The position numbers and the translations under genes were made by a program. Of a DNA stretch of 64,000 nucleotides, positions 1-12,621 are shown piece after piece; the stretch's first letter is position 1; every line of letters starts with the position of its first letter. Under the pieces are notes generated by a model, which did not search any database, was not told the DNA's origin, and saw only the letters and a list, made by a program, of their open reading frames with translations. The DNA comes from Phialophora verrucosa (Eukaryota; Ascomycota; Eurotiomycetes; Chaetothyriales; Herpotrichiellaceae), in contig MSED01000001.1 of the NCBI GenBank assembly GCA_002099365.1, positions 186,001-250,000 on the forward strand, written 5' to 3'.

Positions 1-804
1 GGTACGCTGGCTGCTCACCACCATATGGACTACCCAGCGTGGCTGAAGTACCCTGACAGCAAGAAGTATGACGAGGACTGCGGTGGTATTAAAGGTTACG
101 TCAACCGAGTGAGGAATGTCATTCGCTACCATATGTTGAGAGCCGGCGCGGGTGTTCGGACGAGGTCAAGAAGGGCGTTTGAGTGCTTGCCCAAGCCGGT
201 GCAGAAAGTCTTATCGTACGTTGGAAGAAAAATCGGAGCGTTTCTGGCTGGAGTATGGGAATTTATGAACCCACCACTTTGGGCTATGCTGGCCGCCATC
301 ATCGTGGCGTCCGTGCCCCTACTGCAACATCTTTTCTTCGACAAGGGGACATTTCTGGCCAACTCGGCGACGCGAGCTGTGCAGCAGAGCGGAGGTGTCG
401 CGGTGCCGCTTATCCTTGTCGTGCTCGGAGGCAACCTTGCACGTAATACAATTCCCAAGAACCAGCCAGGAGACATCACAGATCCCACGGAAGAGAAGAG
501 GCTTCTATATGCTTCTTTGGTGGCTCGGATGGTTTTCCCGACGATCATCATGGCACCTTTCTTAGCTTTGGTCGCCAAGTACGTCCCGGTCAGCATAGTG
601 GACGACAAGATCTTCATAGTGGTGGCGTTCCTCCTCACAGGAGCGCCGTCCGCGCTGCAGTTGAGTGCAATCACGCAGACCAACAACGTCTATCCAACCG
701 TCATGTCCAACATTCTATTTCAGAGCTACGTCGTCTGGATCCTACCTTCGACACTGGTGTTGGTGCTCCTAGCGCTCGAGACTGTGGAATGGGCAACAGC
801 TTGA
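1..804 (+). CDS. Auxin efflux carrier family (PIN-like) membrane transporter, 3' part
   Basis: Frame is open from base 1 to the stop at 804, so this is the last 267 residues of a gene starting before the window. About five hydrophobic segments are visible: two around residues 90-150 (starting PPLWAMLAAIIVASVPLL, then VAVPLILVVLGGNLA) and three in the last 100 residues. The order hydrophilic loop, then PPLWAM, then LGGNLA, and later the GAPSALQLSAITQ stretch, is typical of the C-terminal half of fungal auxin-efflux-carrier family proteins, which sit in ER or plasma membrane and whose substrates in fungi are mostly unknown. The hydrophilic stretch at the beginning would be the end of the central cytosolic loop. 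An in-frame ATG at 25 exists but is internal to the family alignment, so I do not take it as the start. Family assignment is recognition by eye; substrate is not inferable. Confidence 0.8.
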   Translation, partial: GTLAAHHHMDYPAWLKYPDSKKYDEDCGGIKGYVNRVRNVIRYHMLRAGAGVRTRSRRAFECLPKPVQKVLSYVGRKIGAFLAGVWEFMNPPLWAMLAAIIVASVPLLQHLFFDKGTFLANSATRAVQQSGGVAVPLILVVLGGNLARNTIPKNQPGDITDPTEEKRLLYASLVARMVFPTIIMAPFLALVAKYVPVSIVDDKIFIVVAFLLTGAPSALQLSAITQTNNVYPTVMSNILFQSYVVWILPSTLVLVLLALETVEWATA

Positions 805-2394
805 ACAGTGGTTCGGCGGCGAATCGAACTTGGAGGCGCTTTACTGAATTTCCTCGTTTATGTTGGGCACCAAGGAGCGGTGTCCGTGGCGTATCAACAC
901 CTGGATAGGCGGTTCGGCATGCAAGTGTATTAGGAGTGCACTCGATTGATACTGATAATGCCTGCTTTGCAACTGCTGAGCACGCACAAGCACATGATGG
1001 TACTCGTGTAGAAAACAGCCGATAATCATTACCTTGGTGTGAAATGACTTCATAATGTGCTATAAAGTATGTCACGACAGAGTTTTGGTGAGGCGTAGGC
1101 AACGTTACAACGGCTGCGTGCCCAGTGTCATCTGTATGGCACAGCGCATTCCACCAGATAAGTCGCCGGTCCTGACTGGATGTCGTCGACTTCGCTGCGC
1201 CTGCTGGGAAGAAGCCTCGTACGTATCCTCATCTGCGGGGTGACGTAGAATCGACGCATTGTAACTGGGAAGCTGTCCGTCACCAAGCCTGGCAGCCAAA
1301 TAGCCTCTGGAAGCCAGGTAAGCGCCTAAACTGGGTCTGGTTAAGGCTGGTTTGCCCGGGATAGCAAAGTGGAAATGCCATATCGACCCTTCCACTCCGG
1401 AGCAGTCTATCGACCTTCATTCGGTACCTAAAGTCGTGTTTCAAGCCGTGGTTACATACCACGCGCCTAAGCCCTTCCTTCACCTGTTAATCTATCTGGA
1501 ATAATGATCGATTTATGTCTGTCACTGCCGGGGCGCATCAATCCAGCCCAATCCTAACATTACCTCGAGTCGCTCCTAAACTCGCCACATTCTCGCATCC
1601 TACGCGTACGCTCTCAGTCACTTCTCCCCGACATTCTTGGTTGAACAACATTTGACTCTCTCCCACGCCGTACTACTGCACGCCAGCCCGTTGCTACGCC
1701 TCGCTGGCTAGTGAGCCTCCTACACCTCTTTCGCTCAAGCCCGCTTCATTCCTCAGGATCTGGAGGACTGTGGAAACCGATCGACACTTTTCATATCCAG
1801 AACCGGCCTGGTTGCATTTCTATCTAAGAGAGATCTGTGGTGTTTGTGCCTGACGACCTCCATCATCGTTTCGCCCCCTCCCAGATCCTCCTCTCCTGCT
1901 CAAACGATTCAGTCTCCAACAAAACCACAAATACTCGTGGCACGTCCCCGCAGCGCACATCCTCAAGGCTCAAATCCTCTTGAATTGGGCTGATTGCGAG
2001 CTAACCCGTCTCTGCCGACGACTTGATCTTCGAATCACGCCTCCAATTCCTTCCGCCTGCCATCCCTCCTCGCCTCCCCATTTGAGGCTCTTCCGGCAGG
2101 CAAGACTGCGGGTGCTTGCTCAGCAGGTCCTGGGCGGTTTTGCTCCGGTCGAATGAGACGCGGAATAGCAAACAGCTTCGAAATAAATTAATTCAGACCA
2201 CTCCTTTCCAACTACCCCACCACCCGCCGCGCATCACCTCGTGCCTCCATCTCTGCCCGAGTGCACTGCGCCCCTATTTCCACCTCGACGACTCTCCTGG
2301 CGTCGGAGTCGCATGACAGTCTGAAGACGCGCAAACGCGTGCGCAGCCACCCAACACACATCCGAGTACGGAACTCTTCTCGCTCTTAGTCACC
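805..2394. other. Intergenic region: carrier 3' end and PBS2 promoter/leader
   Basis: No protein-coding reading frame in 805-2394 looks real; the open frames are short and lack family resemblance. From about 1560 to 2394 the plus strand is rich in C/T runs, the usual look of a fungal core promoter and long 5' leader, and it leads to the PBS2-like start codon. Two short upstream reading frames near the end are listed separately. Confidence 0.5.
2153..2324 (+). promoter_or_regulatory. Two upstream ORFs in the PBS2-like leader
   Basis: An ATG at 2153 opens a 12-codon frame ending in TAA at 2189-2191, and an ATG at 2313 opens a 3-codon frame (M-T-V) ending in TGA at 2322-2324. Both lie within 245 bases of the MAPKK start at 2395. 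If the transcript begins upstream of 2150 they would be uORFs that could dampen translation. The transcription start is not visible, so this is inference. Confidence 0.3.
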
Positions 2395-4449
2395 ATGGAC
2401 GACTCATCACCACAGCCGTCCTCTCCCGAAATCTCAAGGTCTCCCGAGCAGTTGGACTCAGAGTCGACGTCTCCATCTTTTCAGTCGCAGATTAAACCTC
2501 CCTCGTTGAGCTCCCAGAACGCCAGCATGGCGCCTCCCATGAGCCCCTCCTCTGCCCCGCTGGGCCCGACAAACGCAGCTAGAAGACCTGGCCCACCGCC
2601 AACTCGTGCAAGTGGGTTGAACTCAGACATACAAGCAAAAATGAAGGCTTTCTCGTTGTCTCGGCAAGGTGCTCCAAAGCCGTCGACAGGAAGCTTCCCC
2701 GGCCAACAATCGGGTGGAGGGTTCGCTGGTGGCGCTTTGGCTGGGGGTCCGCCGGCCTCGCCCAGTTCTGCTGCTGCCAACCTCAGGTTACCTCCCGGAA
2801 TGCAGCGTCCTACCGCGCCCAATTTCGGGGCGTCGCCGTCTCCTGTTGCCGGCAGTCCCAGAATGATGAGCCCACGACCCGGTGCGCCCATGGGCGGACT
2901 GGCCGCAAAACGAGGGCTGAAGCCTGGAGGTATGAAACTGTCGGATGCTCATAAACCTGCCCCTGCTGGCCAGGAGGAGGACAAGAGCGACTCGGGCTCC
3001 CAATTCAACAAATACTCCGACATCGTGGACACCAAGAAGGGCACGCTAAATTTCCAGAACAAGGCGGTCATCCATGGAAGTGGCATTGATTTTGCGGGTG
3101 GCGGCACATTTTCAATATCGTTGGATGAAGTTGACACTCTCGCGGAGCTGGGCAAGGGCAATTATGGCACAGTTTTCAAGGTCAGGCACGCCCGACCCAG
3201 AATGAGGCGACCTGGTTTAGGGCTTCGAGGGAACATGATACGGCAATCTTCGAACTCGATCGCTAAGGACGACGAGGACACAGACTCGCAAGTCGATACG
3301 AAAGGCACGAGTGGTCTTGTCATGGCCATGAAAGAGATTCGCCTTGAATTGGAAGATTCCAAGTTCGCTGCCATCATTATGGAGCTGGACATCCTCCACC
3401 GTTGTGTATCACCTTTCATCATCGACTTCTACGGCGCATTCTTCCAAGAAGGATCAGTATACATCTGTATCGAATACATGGATGGGGGCTCCATCGACAA
3501 GCTTTACGGCGATGGAGTCTCTGAGGGCGTTCTCAAGAAGATTACATTGTCGACGGTTATGGGTCTCAAATGCTTGAAAGACGACCACAACATCATTCAC
3601 CGTGATGTGAAACCGACAAACATCCTCGTCAACACCCGTGGACAGGTCAAGATATGTGATTTCGGTGTCAGCGGCAACCTCGTGGCTTCGATAGCCAAGA
3701 CCAATATTGGATGTCAAAGTTACATGGCTCCTGAACGGATCTCTGGGGGTGGCATGGCTCAAGTGGGAGCTGGCGGCGGCACATACAGCGTGCAGTCCGA
3801 TATCTGGTCACTGGGTCTCACTATCATCGAAATGGCACTTGGCAGATATCCCTATCCACCGGAAACGTACGATAACATATTCAGTCAGCTGAGTGTAAGT
3901 TTTCCCCCTCTCCGACTTTCGTACCAACGCTGACGTGTATGCAAGGCTATTGTGGATGGAGACCCGCCTGATCTACCTTCTGAGCAATTCTCCGAGGCTG
4001 CCATTGACTTCGTTCGAGGTTGTCTCAACAAGATACCCAGGCTCAGGCCAAATTATACCATGCTCCTTCGACATGCTTGGTTGGCACCGCTGTTGAAGCC
4101 ACCCACGATCACCGAGGACGATGAAGGCGAACAAGCAGCAGAGGCTGGTCTTTCGTCTGCCTTTACGAACGGCTCGGCACCTGATACAGCCGACAAGGAG
4201 GTGGCAGACTGGGTTAAAGGGGCACTGGAGAAGAAAGCCGCCGGCAAATTGGCGTCTCACAAGAAACCTGCCCTACACGAAGCTCCGCTGGATGCTGTGC
4301 CTGGAAGTCCTCTTCTTACTCACGACGGGCCAGGAGTGCTGACCGAGGACCCGAACGTCGCTGACATCAAGGCAAACGTTGGTGTCAGGCTGGAGTCGCC
4401 GGACTTGCTTGCAGCAAAAGTGCAAGGCGTAGACTTTGCCGCTTCATAA
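2395..4449 (+). CDS. PBS2: MAP kinase kinase of the HOG pathway (PBS2-like)
   Basis: Two exons, 2395-3894 and 3946-4449, split by a 51-nt intron (GTAAGT, branch GCTGAC, acceptor CAAG); protein of 667 residues. Residues 1-245 are Ser/Pro-rich and disordered. The kinase domain covers about 247-545: Gly loop GKGNYG at 253, lysine in AMKEIRL, catalytic HRDVKPTN at 402, DFG at 422 and the MAPKK activation segment with Ser432 and Thr436 in SIAKT. The C-terminal 120 residues are acidic/low complexity. In fungi this enzyme takes the signal from Ssk2/Ste11-type MAPKKKs and dually phosphorylates the Hog1 MAPK in osmotic and oxidative stress; it acts in cytosol and at polarised growth sites. The AIVDG sequence restored by splicing is conserved in PBS2 proteins and supports the junction. 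STE7- and MKK1-type paralogues are less likely given the long N-terminus and activation loop. Confidence 0.93.
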
Positions 4450-4949
4450 CTCGGCCTGTGTGTTGCTATGTTGCACGAGAAGGAGACGCGATGTGAGATT
4501 TCATGAGACAGGCTGAGGCTGAAGATATTGTAACGATAACGAGGGTACGAAGAGACTGAGCGTTTCTGGTAGATATAAAATTCCCTGGACACGAAATCGA
4601 AGACCATTTCTACAACTCTCCCTACAGTGACAGTAACTCCAAACTCCTGCAAGTTGTAGTCAATCAAGCTGCCATCAGGATAGATAGAACTTACTGACTT
4701 GGTGCGATCAGTTCCAATTCATCTTCACCTCACTATTCGAGGCGCGGATGACGTCCAATGATGTCAGAGTCAGAGGCGCCAATGTTGGGCAAAGTTGTTG
4801 AGTCGCGAACCTCGACTTTCAGGCAAGCAGCATTGTGCCCTCCGAGTATTACTATCGACTGTAACTCCCCTACGGCAGCTAGCTCTCTGCTCTTGACCGA
4901 GTTTTGATGTGTTTCACGGTAGAATTTGCTGCTAATCTGCCGAGCAAAA
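4450..4949. other. Intergenic region between PBS2 and the Sac phosphatase
   Basis: Five hundred bases holding the PBS2 3' untranslated region and the promoter of the downstream gene. No coding frame, repeat or RNA gene recognised. Confidence 0.5.
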
Positions 4950-7898
4950 ATGGGCCTTGTCCGCCGACTGCTCATCTGGGCAGCTGTTGATGGCGTCGTC
5001 CTCCAAGCCCACGGCCCGGCCGAGCACCATAAAGCAATCCAGATCGACTACAAGAGCCGTCAAATCAAAGAGCTGCAGAAGTCCGATGCACTGGCGAAGA
5101 AGCCAGCTCCATTGGAAGCCCACGGCATAATCGGTAGGGTATCCGCGTCTTAGGCTGAGGTACCTCGAATCGCTTAGACTTTGGCAGGACTGCTTTCTAT
5201 TGCTTCGTCTTCCTTTCTTGTTGCCATTACCCAGCGGGAACAAGTTGCACAAATCTTTGGCAGACCGATCTATGTCATCACGGATGTTGCCATTCTCCCT
5301 CTGTCTTCTCAGAACGAAGCCGGTCGGGCCATCGCCACAGCAATCGAGTCTCTAGCCACGTCGGAAACCTCTACGACCGACACGGACACGGATGTGAGCG
5401 ACACAGAGGCTAACAACACCAACCCACGAGACCATCCTGAGCCCGAGACACCCATTGACCGGAAGCCTCCGCAAAGACAGACCTCCAACCCGACCAGCAT
5501 TGCCAGGGATGTTATTGCCAATCGAGGCCAATATGGGCGGTTTGCTGCTCAGTGGTTTTCCAAGCAAGGCTGGGGCGGGGGAAATAGCACAAGTACCCCG
5601 GCTCCCTCACAGGAGGATGACCACGACAAGTCGACCAGCCCGCCCACGGAGACAGATGCAGCAGTGGCAGCGAATCAACCTCAAACCAGTGAAGATCTCG
5701 AGGCACAAGAGCAAGGCCATGAAAAGGATGCCGAGCAGCTGATGAGCGGCGCTTCCATAACAGAAGCTGTTCCTAAAATTCTTCGAAGGACCAGGATGCT
5801 CCTGACGTCCGGAAGCTATTTCTTCTCCTACGAGTACGATCTTACACGGAGACTGGCAATTATGAATGGTAAAGCAGAGCCTCCGTCACAGGAGACACTT
5901 GACCCTTTGGTATGCAAACACTATTGGACCCGGAAACAGAGGTGGCTGACTTGTATTTAGTACTTTTGGAATCGCCGCATGCTAGGGCCATTCCTCGACG
6001 CGCGGCAAGATTCGTGGATAATGCCCATCATGCAAGGATTCATCGGACAGAGGACCTTTACCGTCAAGAGAGCAGAGCCAGAAAACCCGGGGTCGGCTTG
6101 CGTTGTAGATGCTGAACACGACGAACAAACCCCCGGAGTCCAACACGCCATCAATCACGCCAAACAAGCTCTTGCAAATCACAATGGAGAGACAGAATCC
6201 TATCTCCTGACCCTGATTTCGAGGCGGTCAGTCAAGCGCTCTGGCCTTCGATATCTGCGCCGCGGACTAGACGACGAAGGTAACTGTGCCAACGCGGTCG
6301 AGACCGAGCAAATACTATCTGCTCCTGATTGGTCTCTATCGAGGCGAATACGGTCGTTCGTGCAGATTCGTGCCTCTATACCGCTTTATTTTTCGCAATC
6401 GCCCTACTCATTGAAACCGACGCCGATGTTGCATCAATCTGGTCCCAAGAACGAAGCAGCAATGAAAAGGCATTTCCAGGATCTCAAGAGGCGATACGGT
6501 GACGTCCAGATCGCATGTTTGATCGACAAGCATGGTGCAGAGAACATTATTGGCGTCCCGTTGGAGAAAACTGTGCATTCCCTCCAGGAGTCCAACCAGC
6601 TCGAGGACGTTGAGTTTGAGTGGTTTGACTTCCATGCCGAATGTCGAGGGATGAAGTTCGAAAATGTTTCCAGGCTTGTGGACAAACTCGAAGGCACAAT
6701 CAAGAAGTTTGGAGAGACAGTGATATCCAAGGACGGAATTGAGTCATCTCAGTCAGGCATCGTCCGCACCAATTGCATGGATTGCTTGGACCGGACTAAT
6801 GTGGCGATGAGCGCTTTCGGCCAATACATGTTGCAGAAGGACCTGGCTAGGGAGGGATTCCTAATCGATCTGCTGCACGATGAGACAACCACCTGGTTCA
6901 ACACTCTGTGGGCGGACAATGGAGACGCAATATCCCGCCTGTACGCGTCCACGGCAGCACTGAAAGGAGACTTTACACGCACGAGACGGCGCAATTATCG
7001 TGGGGCATTGAACGATTTCAGCCTGACACTAACTCGGTACTATAACAACATGGTGAATGATTGTTTCTCACAAGCAGTCATCGACTTTTTACTTGGCAAC
7101 ACCTCTTGGAGAGTCTTTGAAGACTTTGAGAGCAGCATGATGGCCAAAGATCCGGGCATCTCGATTGAGCAAGCTCGACAAGCCGCGATCGACAACTGTG
7201 CCAAGCAAGTGATACAGGGCAAGGACGAAGACCTGATTCATGGCTGGACAATGTTGACCCCGGCGCATGAAAACACACTCCGGACATTACCTTTTGAGGA
7301 AGCAGTCGTTCTCTTGACAGATGCAGCGCTTTACTGTTGCAAGTTTGACTGGACCACAGAGAAGCTCGCCTCGTTCGAGAAGGTGGATCTCCGATCCATC
7401 TCGCGAATCCAGTACGGGACGTACGTCACATCGACTTTCAGCGTTCGGCAAATGAAAGAGGAGCTCAATGCTGGACTGGTCGTGACATACCGCCCGGGCA
7501 AGGGGAGCACCATCCGGACCATGACCCGGTCATTACAGAACTATGTTCCGCCCAAGGCTGATGACTCGGAGAGCCGTATCGACGGAGGGACTGGTATCCT
7601 CTCCTGGCTCAGCCCTGCTTCAGCTCCCACAACCCGCAAATTGGCCATGAAGGTTATTCCAGCCGTAACCACGGATTCCGATCAGGGGCCTGGGAATCAA
7701 GCAAGATCGGCAATCGTGGTGGCTGAAGATGTTGCGGACAGCATCAGAAGGGCCATCACAGGAAACACAGAGCCAGGTGGTCAGGAGGGATCTGATCTGG
7801 TAGAGCAAGCGGATATCATCTCGCTGGAGGAAGCGAAGAAGCGGACTGGCTATTTTGAGCAGCTCGGTCACACCATCAAGAAGATGGTGTGGACGTGA
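4950..7898 (+). CDS. Sac-family phosphoinositide phosphatase (hSac2/INPP5F-like)
   Basis: Three exons: 4950-5133, 5188-5909, 5961-7898; introns of 54 and 51 nt; 947 residues. The start is the ATG in the context GCAAAAATGG; an earlier in-frame start would add eight residues not seen in the family. The Sac domain begins in exon 1 and includes the catalytic CX5R(T/S) motif CMDCLDRT with Cys574. About 135 residues (roughly 115-249) of Ser/Thr/Asp-rich sequence interrupt the N-terminal Sac lobe, so the protein is much longer than yeast Sac1 (623). No C-terminal pair of membrane helices is visible, unlike Sac1; instead residues about 720-830 (with the IQYGTYVTSTFS stretch) resemble the hSac2 domain of INPP5F. 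It should dephosphorylate inositol phospholipids such as PI4P on endomembranes. Domain naming is by eye. Confidence 0.88.
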
Positions 7899-8512
7899 AC
7901 GTGGAAATGGCTCAAGCCCAGCGTATTCTTAGCCCGTTGTACTTTCGTTCTTGTGCTCATGCATCGCACTTGTGAACGAGAGAGGGTACAAGGGGTCAAC
8001 CCCCGGCTTATTGAAAATCCGGCCCCGACTTAGTCATCACTCACTATACTCCGTACGGAGCAACTGAATCAGTGGCGCTAGCAACGCTAGTGACGATCTG
8101 GCTGTCGCAGAGTTTCATTTCTCCAATTCGCATGAACTAAACCTGTCGAAAGTCGCCCTGTTACGGCCTTGACCCTGTACTGAGAAAGGTCTTTGACGGA
8201 GACGGCCAGTCCTGACTCCTCAGATCTGTGAGGTGGTGTCTGTCATGTATGCCCGACCGCCAACCTGTGAAAATTCCGGGTGTTGGAGAAAAAGTTGCCG
8301 CTAACTTCAAGTTCAGGTTCACTGCGACGTGAGAGAACACCGAAACCTACCTCACCTCACCTTTAACCTCGTTGCGCTTGTCATCATTTTTACCCGAAGA
8401 AGGCGCCACCGACGGATCCAACAAGACCGTCATATCACCCTAGCCTCGTCGCAAACATCACATCCGTCCCATTTACCCTAGATATCGAAGAGCCCCGGCG
8501 ACGGTGCCCGTC
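7899..8512. other. Intergenic region with a perfect 12-bp palindrome
   Basis: Promoter and leader of the transportin gene. The only notable element is the perfect palindrome CTCCGTACGGAG at 8049-8060, one of several copies of the TACTCCGTA/TACGGAGTA word in this window's intergenic DNA. No gene seen. Confidence 0.5.
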
Positions 8513-11511
8513 ATGGCGTGGCGACCGGAGGAGGATGGATTGAGACAATTGTCGGAATACCTGAAGAACTCTCTCAGTGGCCATGACAGAGAAAAACAGA
8601 AAGAAGCTGAGCTGGTATGTCGCTGATCTGTCTGAACCCTAGACGGGAGCAAATCCGGGGTAAAAAGACCCACGCCACGCGGGTCCCTCAGAACAGTCCG
8701 GATCTCCCAAGAGTAGGATCTTCCGCTAACTCAACGCTCCGCCAAAACTTGCAGATGCTTCTGAATGCGCGCAACAATAATGACTATGTCAACTACCTCA
8801 CCTACATCTTCAGCACCCCGGAGCTCAGTCGGACCCTCAATCTGGCAGCGCCCAGCCTCTTCCTCATCCGATACGCAGCTGCCGTCAACCTCAAAAATCA
8901 CATCAAGCTCTTCTATTCTCAAATCCGCCCAGATCAACTAGCATATATCAAAGCTGCCACGCTCAACGTTCTCCGAGATGCGAATTCCCAGTTGCGCAGT
9001 TTCGCCGGGACCGTCATCACGGAGACGGTGCAGCAGGGCGGTTTGCTACAATGGCCGGAGATCTTGCAGGATTTACTGGCCCTCGTCAGCAACACCACGG
9101 GCAATGTCTCGGCGGAAACGCAGGAGGGCGCTATGGGCGCATTGGCGAAGGTGTGCGAAGACAACCGAAAGCTGCTCGACAAGGAATTCCAAGGCCAACG
9201 ACCCATGGCCGTGATTGTGCCCAAGTTGTTGGAGTTCGCCAGCCATGCGAACCCCAAGGTCAGGACATACGCGCTCAGCACGCTCAAATCCTTCATCCCA
9301 CAAAAGTCGCAGGTCTTGTTCTCGGCATTGGACGTCTACCTCCAAACCATCTTCCAGCTCGCTTCAGATCCAGATGTGCAAGTCAGACGCATAGTGTGCC
9401 AGTCACTTGTGCAGCTCGTCGACTCGAGGCCGGACATGCTGATCCCGCATCTTGGGGGCTTGGTGGATTACATCCTCGCCCAACAGCAGTCGGCAGATCA
9501 CCCGGAGCTCGCTCTAGACGCAGCTGAATTCTGGCTCAGCGTCGGCGAACAAGACAAACTTCGCGATCAGATGGGCCCTTATCTGGAACGAATCATCCCG
9601 GTTCTGCTCGCGGGCATGGTTTACGGAGAAGAAGACGCCTTGAGGCTCGGCGGCGATGAAAATAATGCAGATGTAGAAGATCGGGCCGAAGATGTCAAGC
9701 CTCAATTTGCCCAGACCAAAGCTGGCAGAGGTGTTTTGTTGGTCAAGGACGAGGAGTCGCTCCCAGGAACACCCCAGCGCAACGGGACACCCCAGCCTAA
9801 AGCCGACCTTGAGGATGGGGAAGTCGAGAGCGACGAGGAGGATGAGGATGAATGGGATGACGAGGATCCTGAGAACGCGTGGAGTCTGCGTAAATGCTCC
9901 GCTGCGGCGTTGGATGTTTTCGCCGTCAACTATCACTCGATGGTGTTCAACATCATCCTGCCGTACCTCAAGGAGAACCTCTCTCACACCCTGTGGCCGA
10001 AGCGTGAAGCTGCAGTTCTGGCCCTGGGCGCCATCGCAGAAGGATGCATGGAAGTTGTCTCACCTCACCTGCCCGAGCTCGTTCCTTTCCTCATTTCCCG
10101 CCTCTCCGATGAGGAACCCGTCGTCCGGCAAATCACCTGTTGGTGTCTAGCACGATATTCTGAATGGGCAGCCCGCCTCGAAACGCCCGCCGAAAAACAG
10201 CGGTACTTCGAACCCATGATGGAAGGCCTTCTACAGCGCATGCTCGACAACAACAAGAAGGTGCAAGAAGCAGGTGCCAGCTCGTTTGCCTCTCTTGAGG
10301 AGAAATCGGGCGACAAGCTGAAGCCGTACGTCGAACCGATCCTGCGTCAATTCACCGAGTGCTTCAGACGGTACAAGGATAAAAACATGTACATCCTGTA
10401 CGACTGCCTGCAAACTCTGGCGGACAACGTCGGGCCCGAGATCGCCAAACCACCGCTCGTCGACCTCCTCATGCCGGCGCTCATCGAACGGTGGAATAAG
10501 ATCCAAGACGACAGCCGCGAAATGTTTCCTCTGCTCGGTTGTCTCGGCTACATAGCCATGGCCTACGGGGATACCTTTGCGCAATTCACACCGCCCATCT
10601 TCGACAGGTGCATCAAGTTGATCTACGCGAATCTGCAGCAGCACATGGCGTTCCTGAGTGGCCAGACGGTCGATCAACCCGACAAGGACTTTATCGTCAC
10701 GGCGCTGGATCTCCTCAGCGCGATCATCCAGGCCATCCCACCCGAGAAGTCGGCTCCGCTCGTTCAAAACTCTCAACCTCAGTTTTTCGACCTGTTGAGT
10801 TTCTGCATGGAGGATCCCACCACGGACGTCCGACAATCTGCATATGCGGTGCTAGGCGACTGCGCGATCGCCCTGTATCCGTCACTAGACCCGTTCCTGC
10901 CCAAGCTGATCCCGATCCTGATCCGCCAACTCGACCTCGACGCTATTCCCGACACGGACTCCGAGAACGGCTTCAACGTCCTAGCCAACGTATGCTGGTC
11001 GCTCGGGGAAATCGCTGCCCGGTCGTCTACGGCGCGTTTGGACACCTATGTCGAATCGCTCTACCGCGGGCTACTATCGCTGATCACCAACGAAGAAGTT
11101 CCCGACGCGGCGAGCGAGAATGCCGCGACGGCCCTCGGGCGCCTCGGCCTGTCCTGCCCCGTCCAGCTGGCCCCGTTCCTAGGTGAGCTGGCCGAGCCGT
11201 TCCTCCAGTCCATGGGCAAGATCAGCACCTCGCACGAGAAGGCCTCGGCCTTCATCGGCTTCAACAACATCCTCGAGAAGAACCCCCAAGCCATGGAGCA
11301 GTCACTGGCGCTGTACATGGGCGCGATCGCGCAGTTCCCACTCAAAGGTCGCCAGGGCCAAGAGTACAACGATGTGAAGGCAAGCTTCGCACGCGTGATT
11401 GACGGTTTCAGCGGCTTGATTGGCCGGGAGAGGTTCGAAGGATTTGTCGGCGGCTTGAGCGCCCCGGTGAGGGCCAAGTTGAGAGACGGGTACGGTGTCG
11501 GCGGTGCGTGA
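8513..11511 (+). CDS. KAP104: Transportin / karyopherin beta-2 (KAP104) nuclear import receptor
   Basis: Two exons, 8513-8614 and 8755-11511, with a 140-nt intron (GTATGT...TTGCAG); 952 residues. Exon 1 encodes the N-terminal MAWRPEEDGLRQLSEYLK helix typical of transportin, and splicing joins KEAEL to MLLNARNNND in frame. The rest is a chain of HEAT repeats. An acidic insertion at about 386-410 (EDGEVESDEEDEDEW) followed by WSLRKCSAAALDV matches the H8 loop of karyopherin beta-2, which responds to Ran-GTP. Transportin carries mRNA-binding proteins with PY-NLS signals into the nucleus. The closest alternative, importin-4/KAP123, lacks this N-terminus and acidic loop. Length agrees with KAP104 (about 900-950). 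Confidence 0.93.
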
Positions 11512-12621
11512 GAGCGGGGATTATTGCATCCACGGTATCTACGATATATGCAAGATAGCGAGCATAACAGGTGCGAAGACCGTGCTTTGGACGGATTCTT
11601 GGTGAGTATGCGAGGAGCCCGTACGACGGACGGGATCATGACAACGCGAAAAAAAAGCCTTTGGCGGGGCTGGGCCGGGGATGGGTGGAGGCGGGGGGTA
11701 GACAACATGGACGCGCAATGGCGCGGGCGTACACGGGCATGAATGGCATGAAAGAGCACCGAGTGTGCGAACGAAGATGAAGCTGAAGAGACGAAGCTGA
11801 AAATGAGCCCATCGAGGCGGGTGGAACCAGAAACACCCCGGCCTGCAAGAAAAGAAGATACCCTAGGAGCTGTCGAGGCACGTGGCCCTCCGGGAACCGA
11901 GCTGATCTGAGTAATGAATGCAACTTACGTAGAGCGTGGTCCCGGTCTTGATTCATTGTAGATAGATTTTACCGTAGCGTAGAATAGATAGGCGCTCGAC
12001 CCAGCGCGCAAGGTAGCATTGCGATTTAGCGTTCTAGCGTTGCATATCACGCGACGGCCAGAGCAGCCACAGGGTGCATGGTGTTTGGAACACTGGTGGG
12101 ACAGCAGGATAGCATTGAAAGAAGACTAAAGTAGGGAGACACCAACCGTCTTGCACTTACAAGCAAGCAGCTTTGGTATCCGAATGCTAAATGCTGCCTT
12201 CCGCCCCCGAAAGAACTCCCAATCCCTTCCAACTCTCGACTTCGGTTGTACCTGATGGAGTGGTCGAAGCCAAACCGACCCGGTGACTTGGAAACACAAA
12301 GAGTTGGAATAGCGGCGACGAACGTCCTCCTGTGTCAGTTGTCCTCCTCCCAATGATAATTGAACCTGCCTTGAGCGTGTTGCACTCACCCAGGATGCCC
12401 GACATGCCTTTCACTCACCAGGGGCAGTGCACATGCACACGCATACGCCGTGGTCCGAGGCCAGTGGAATGACAAGAAACGGTGGTGAAGGAGAATGTCA
12501 GCCGAGTGACAGTCGCGTGACTTAGCTGAAGATGGTTCCGTCCGCCCTCTCTACCAAAGGTTTTTGTGCTGATATGGAATGACGAGAGCTGATCGATGCG
12601 AACAAACTCGTGCGCTTGGTC
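11512..12621. other. Convergent 3' region between KAP104 and the zinc-finger gene
   Basis: About 1.1 kb separating two genes whose 3' ends face each other. Open frames here are short, overlap on opposite strands and have no recognisable family. Nothing supported beyond 3' untranslated sequence. Confidence 0.45.
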
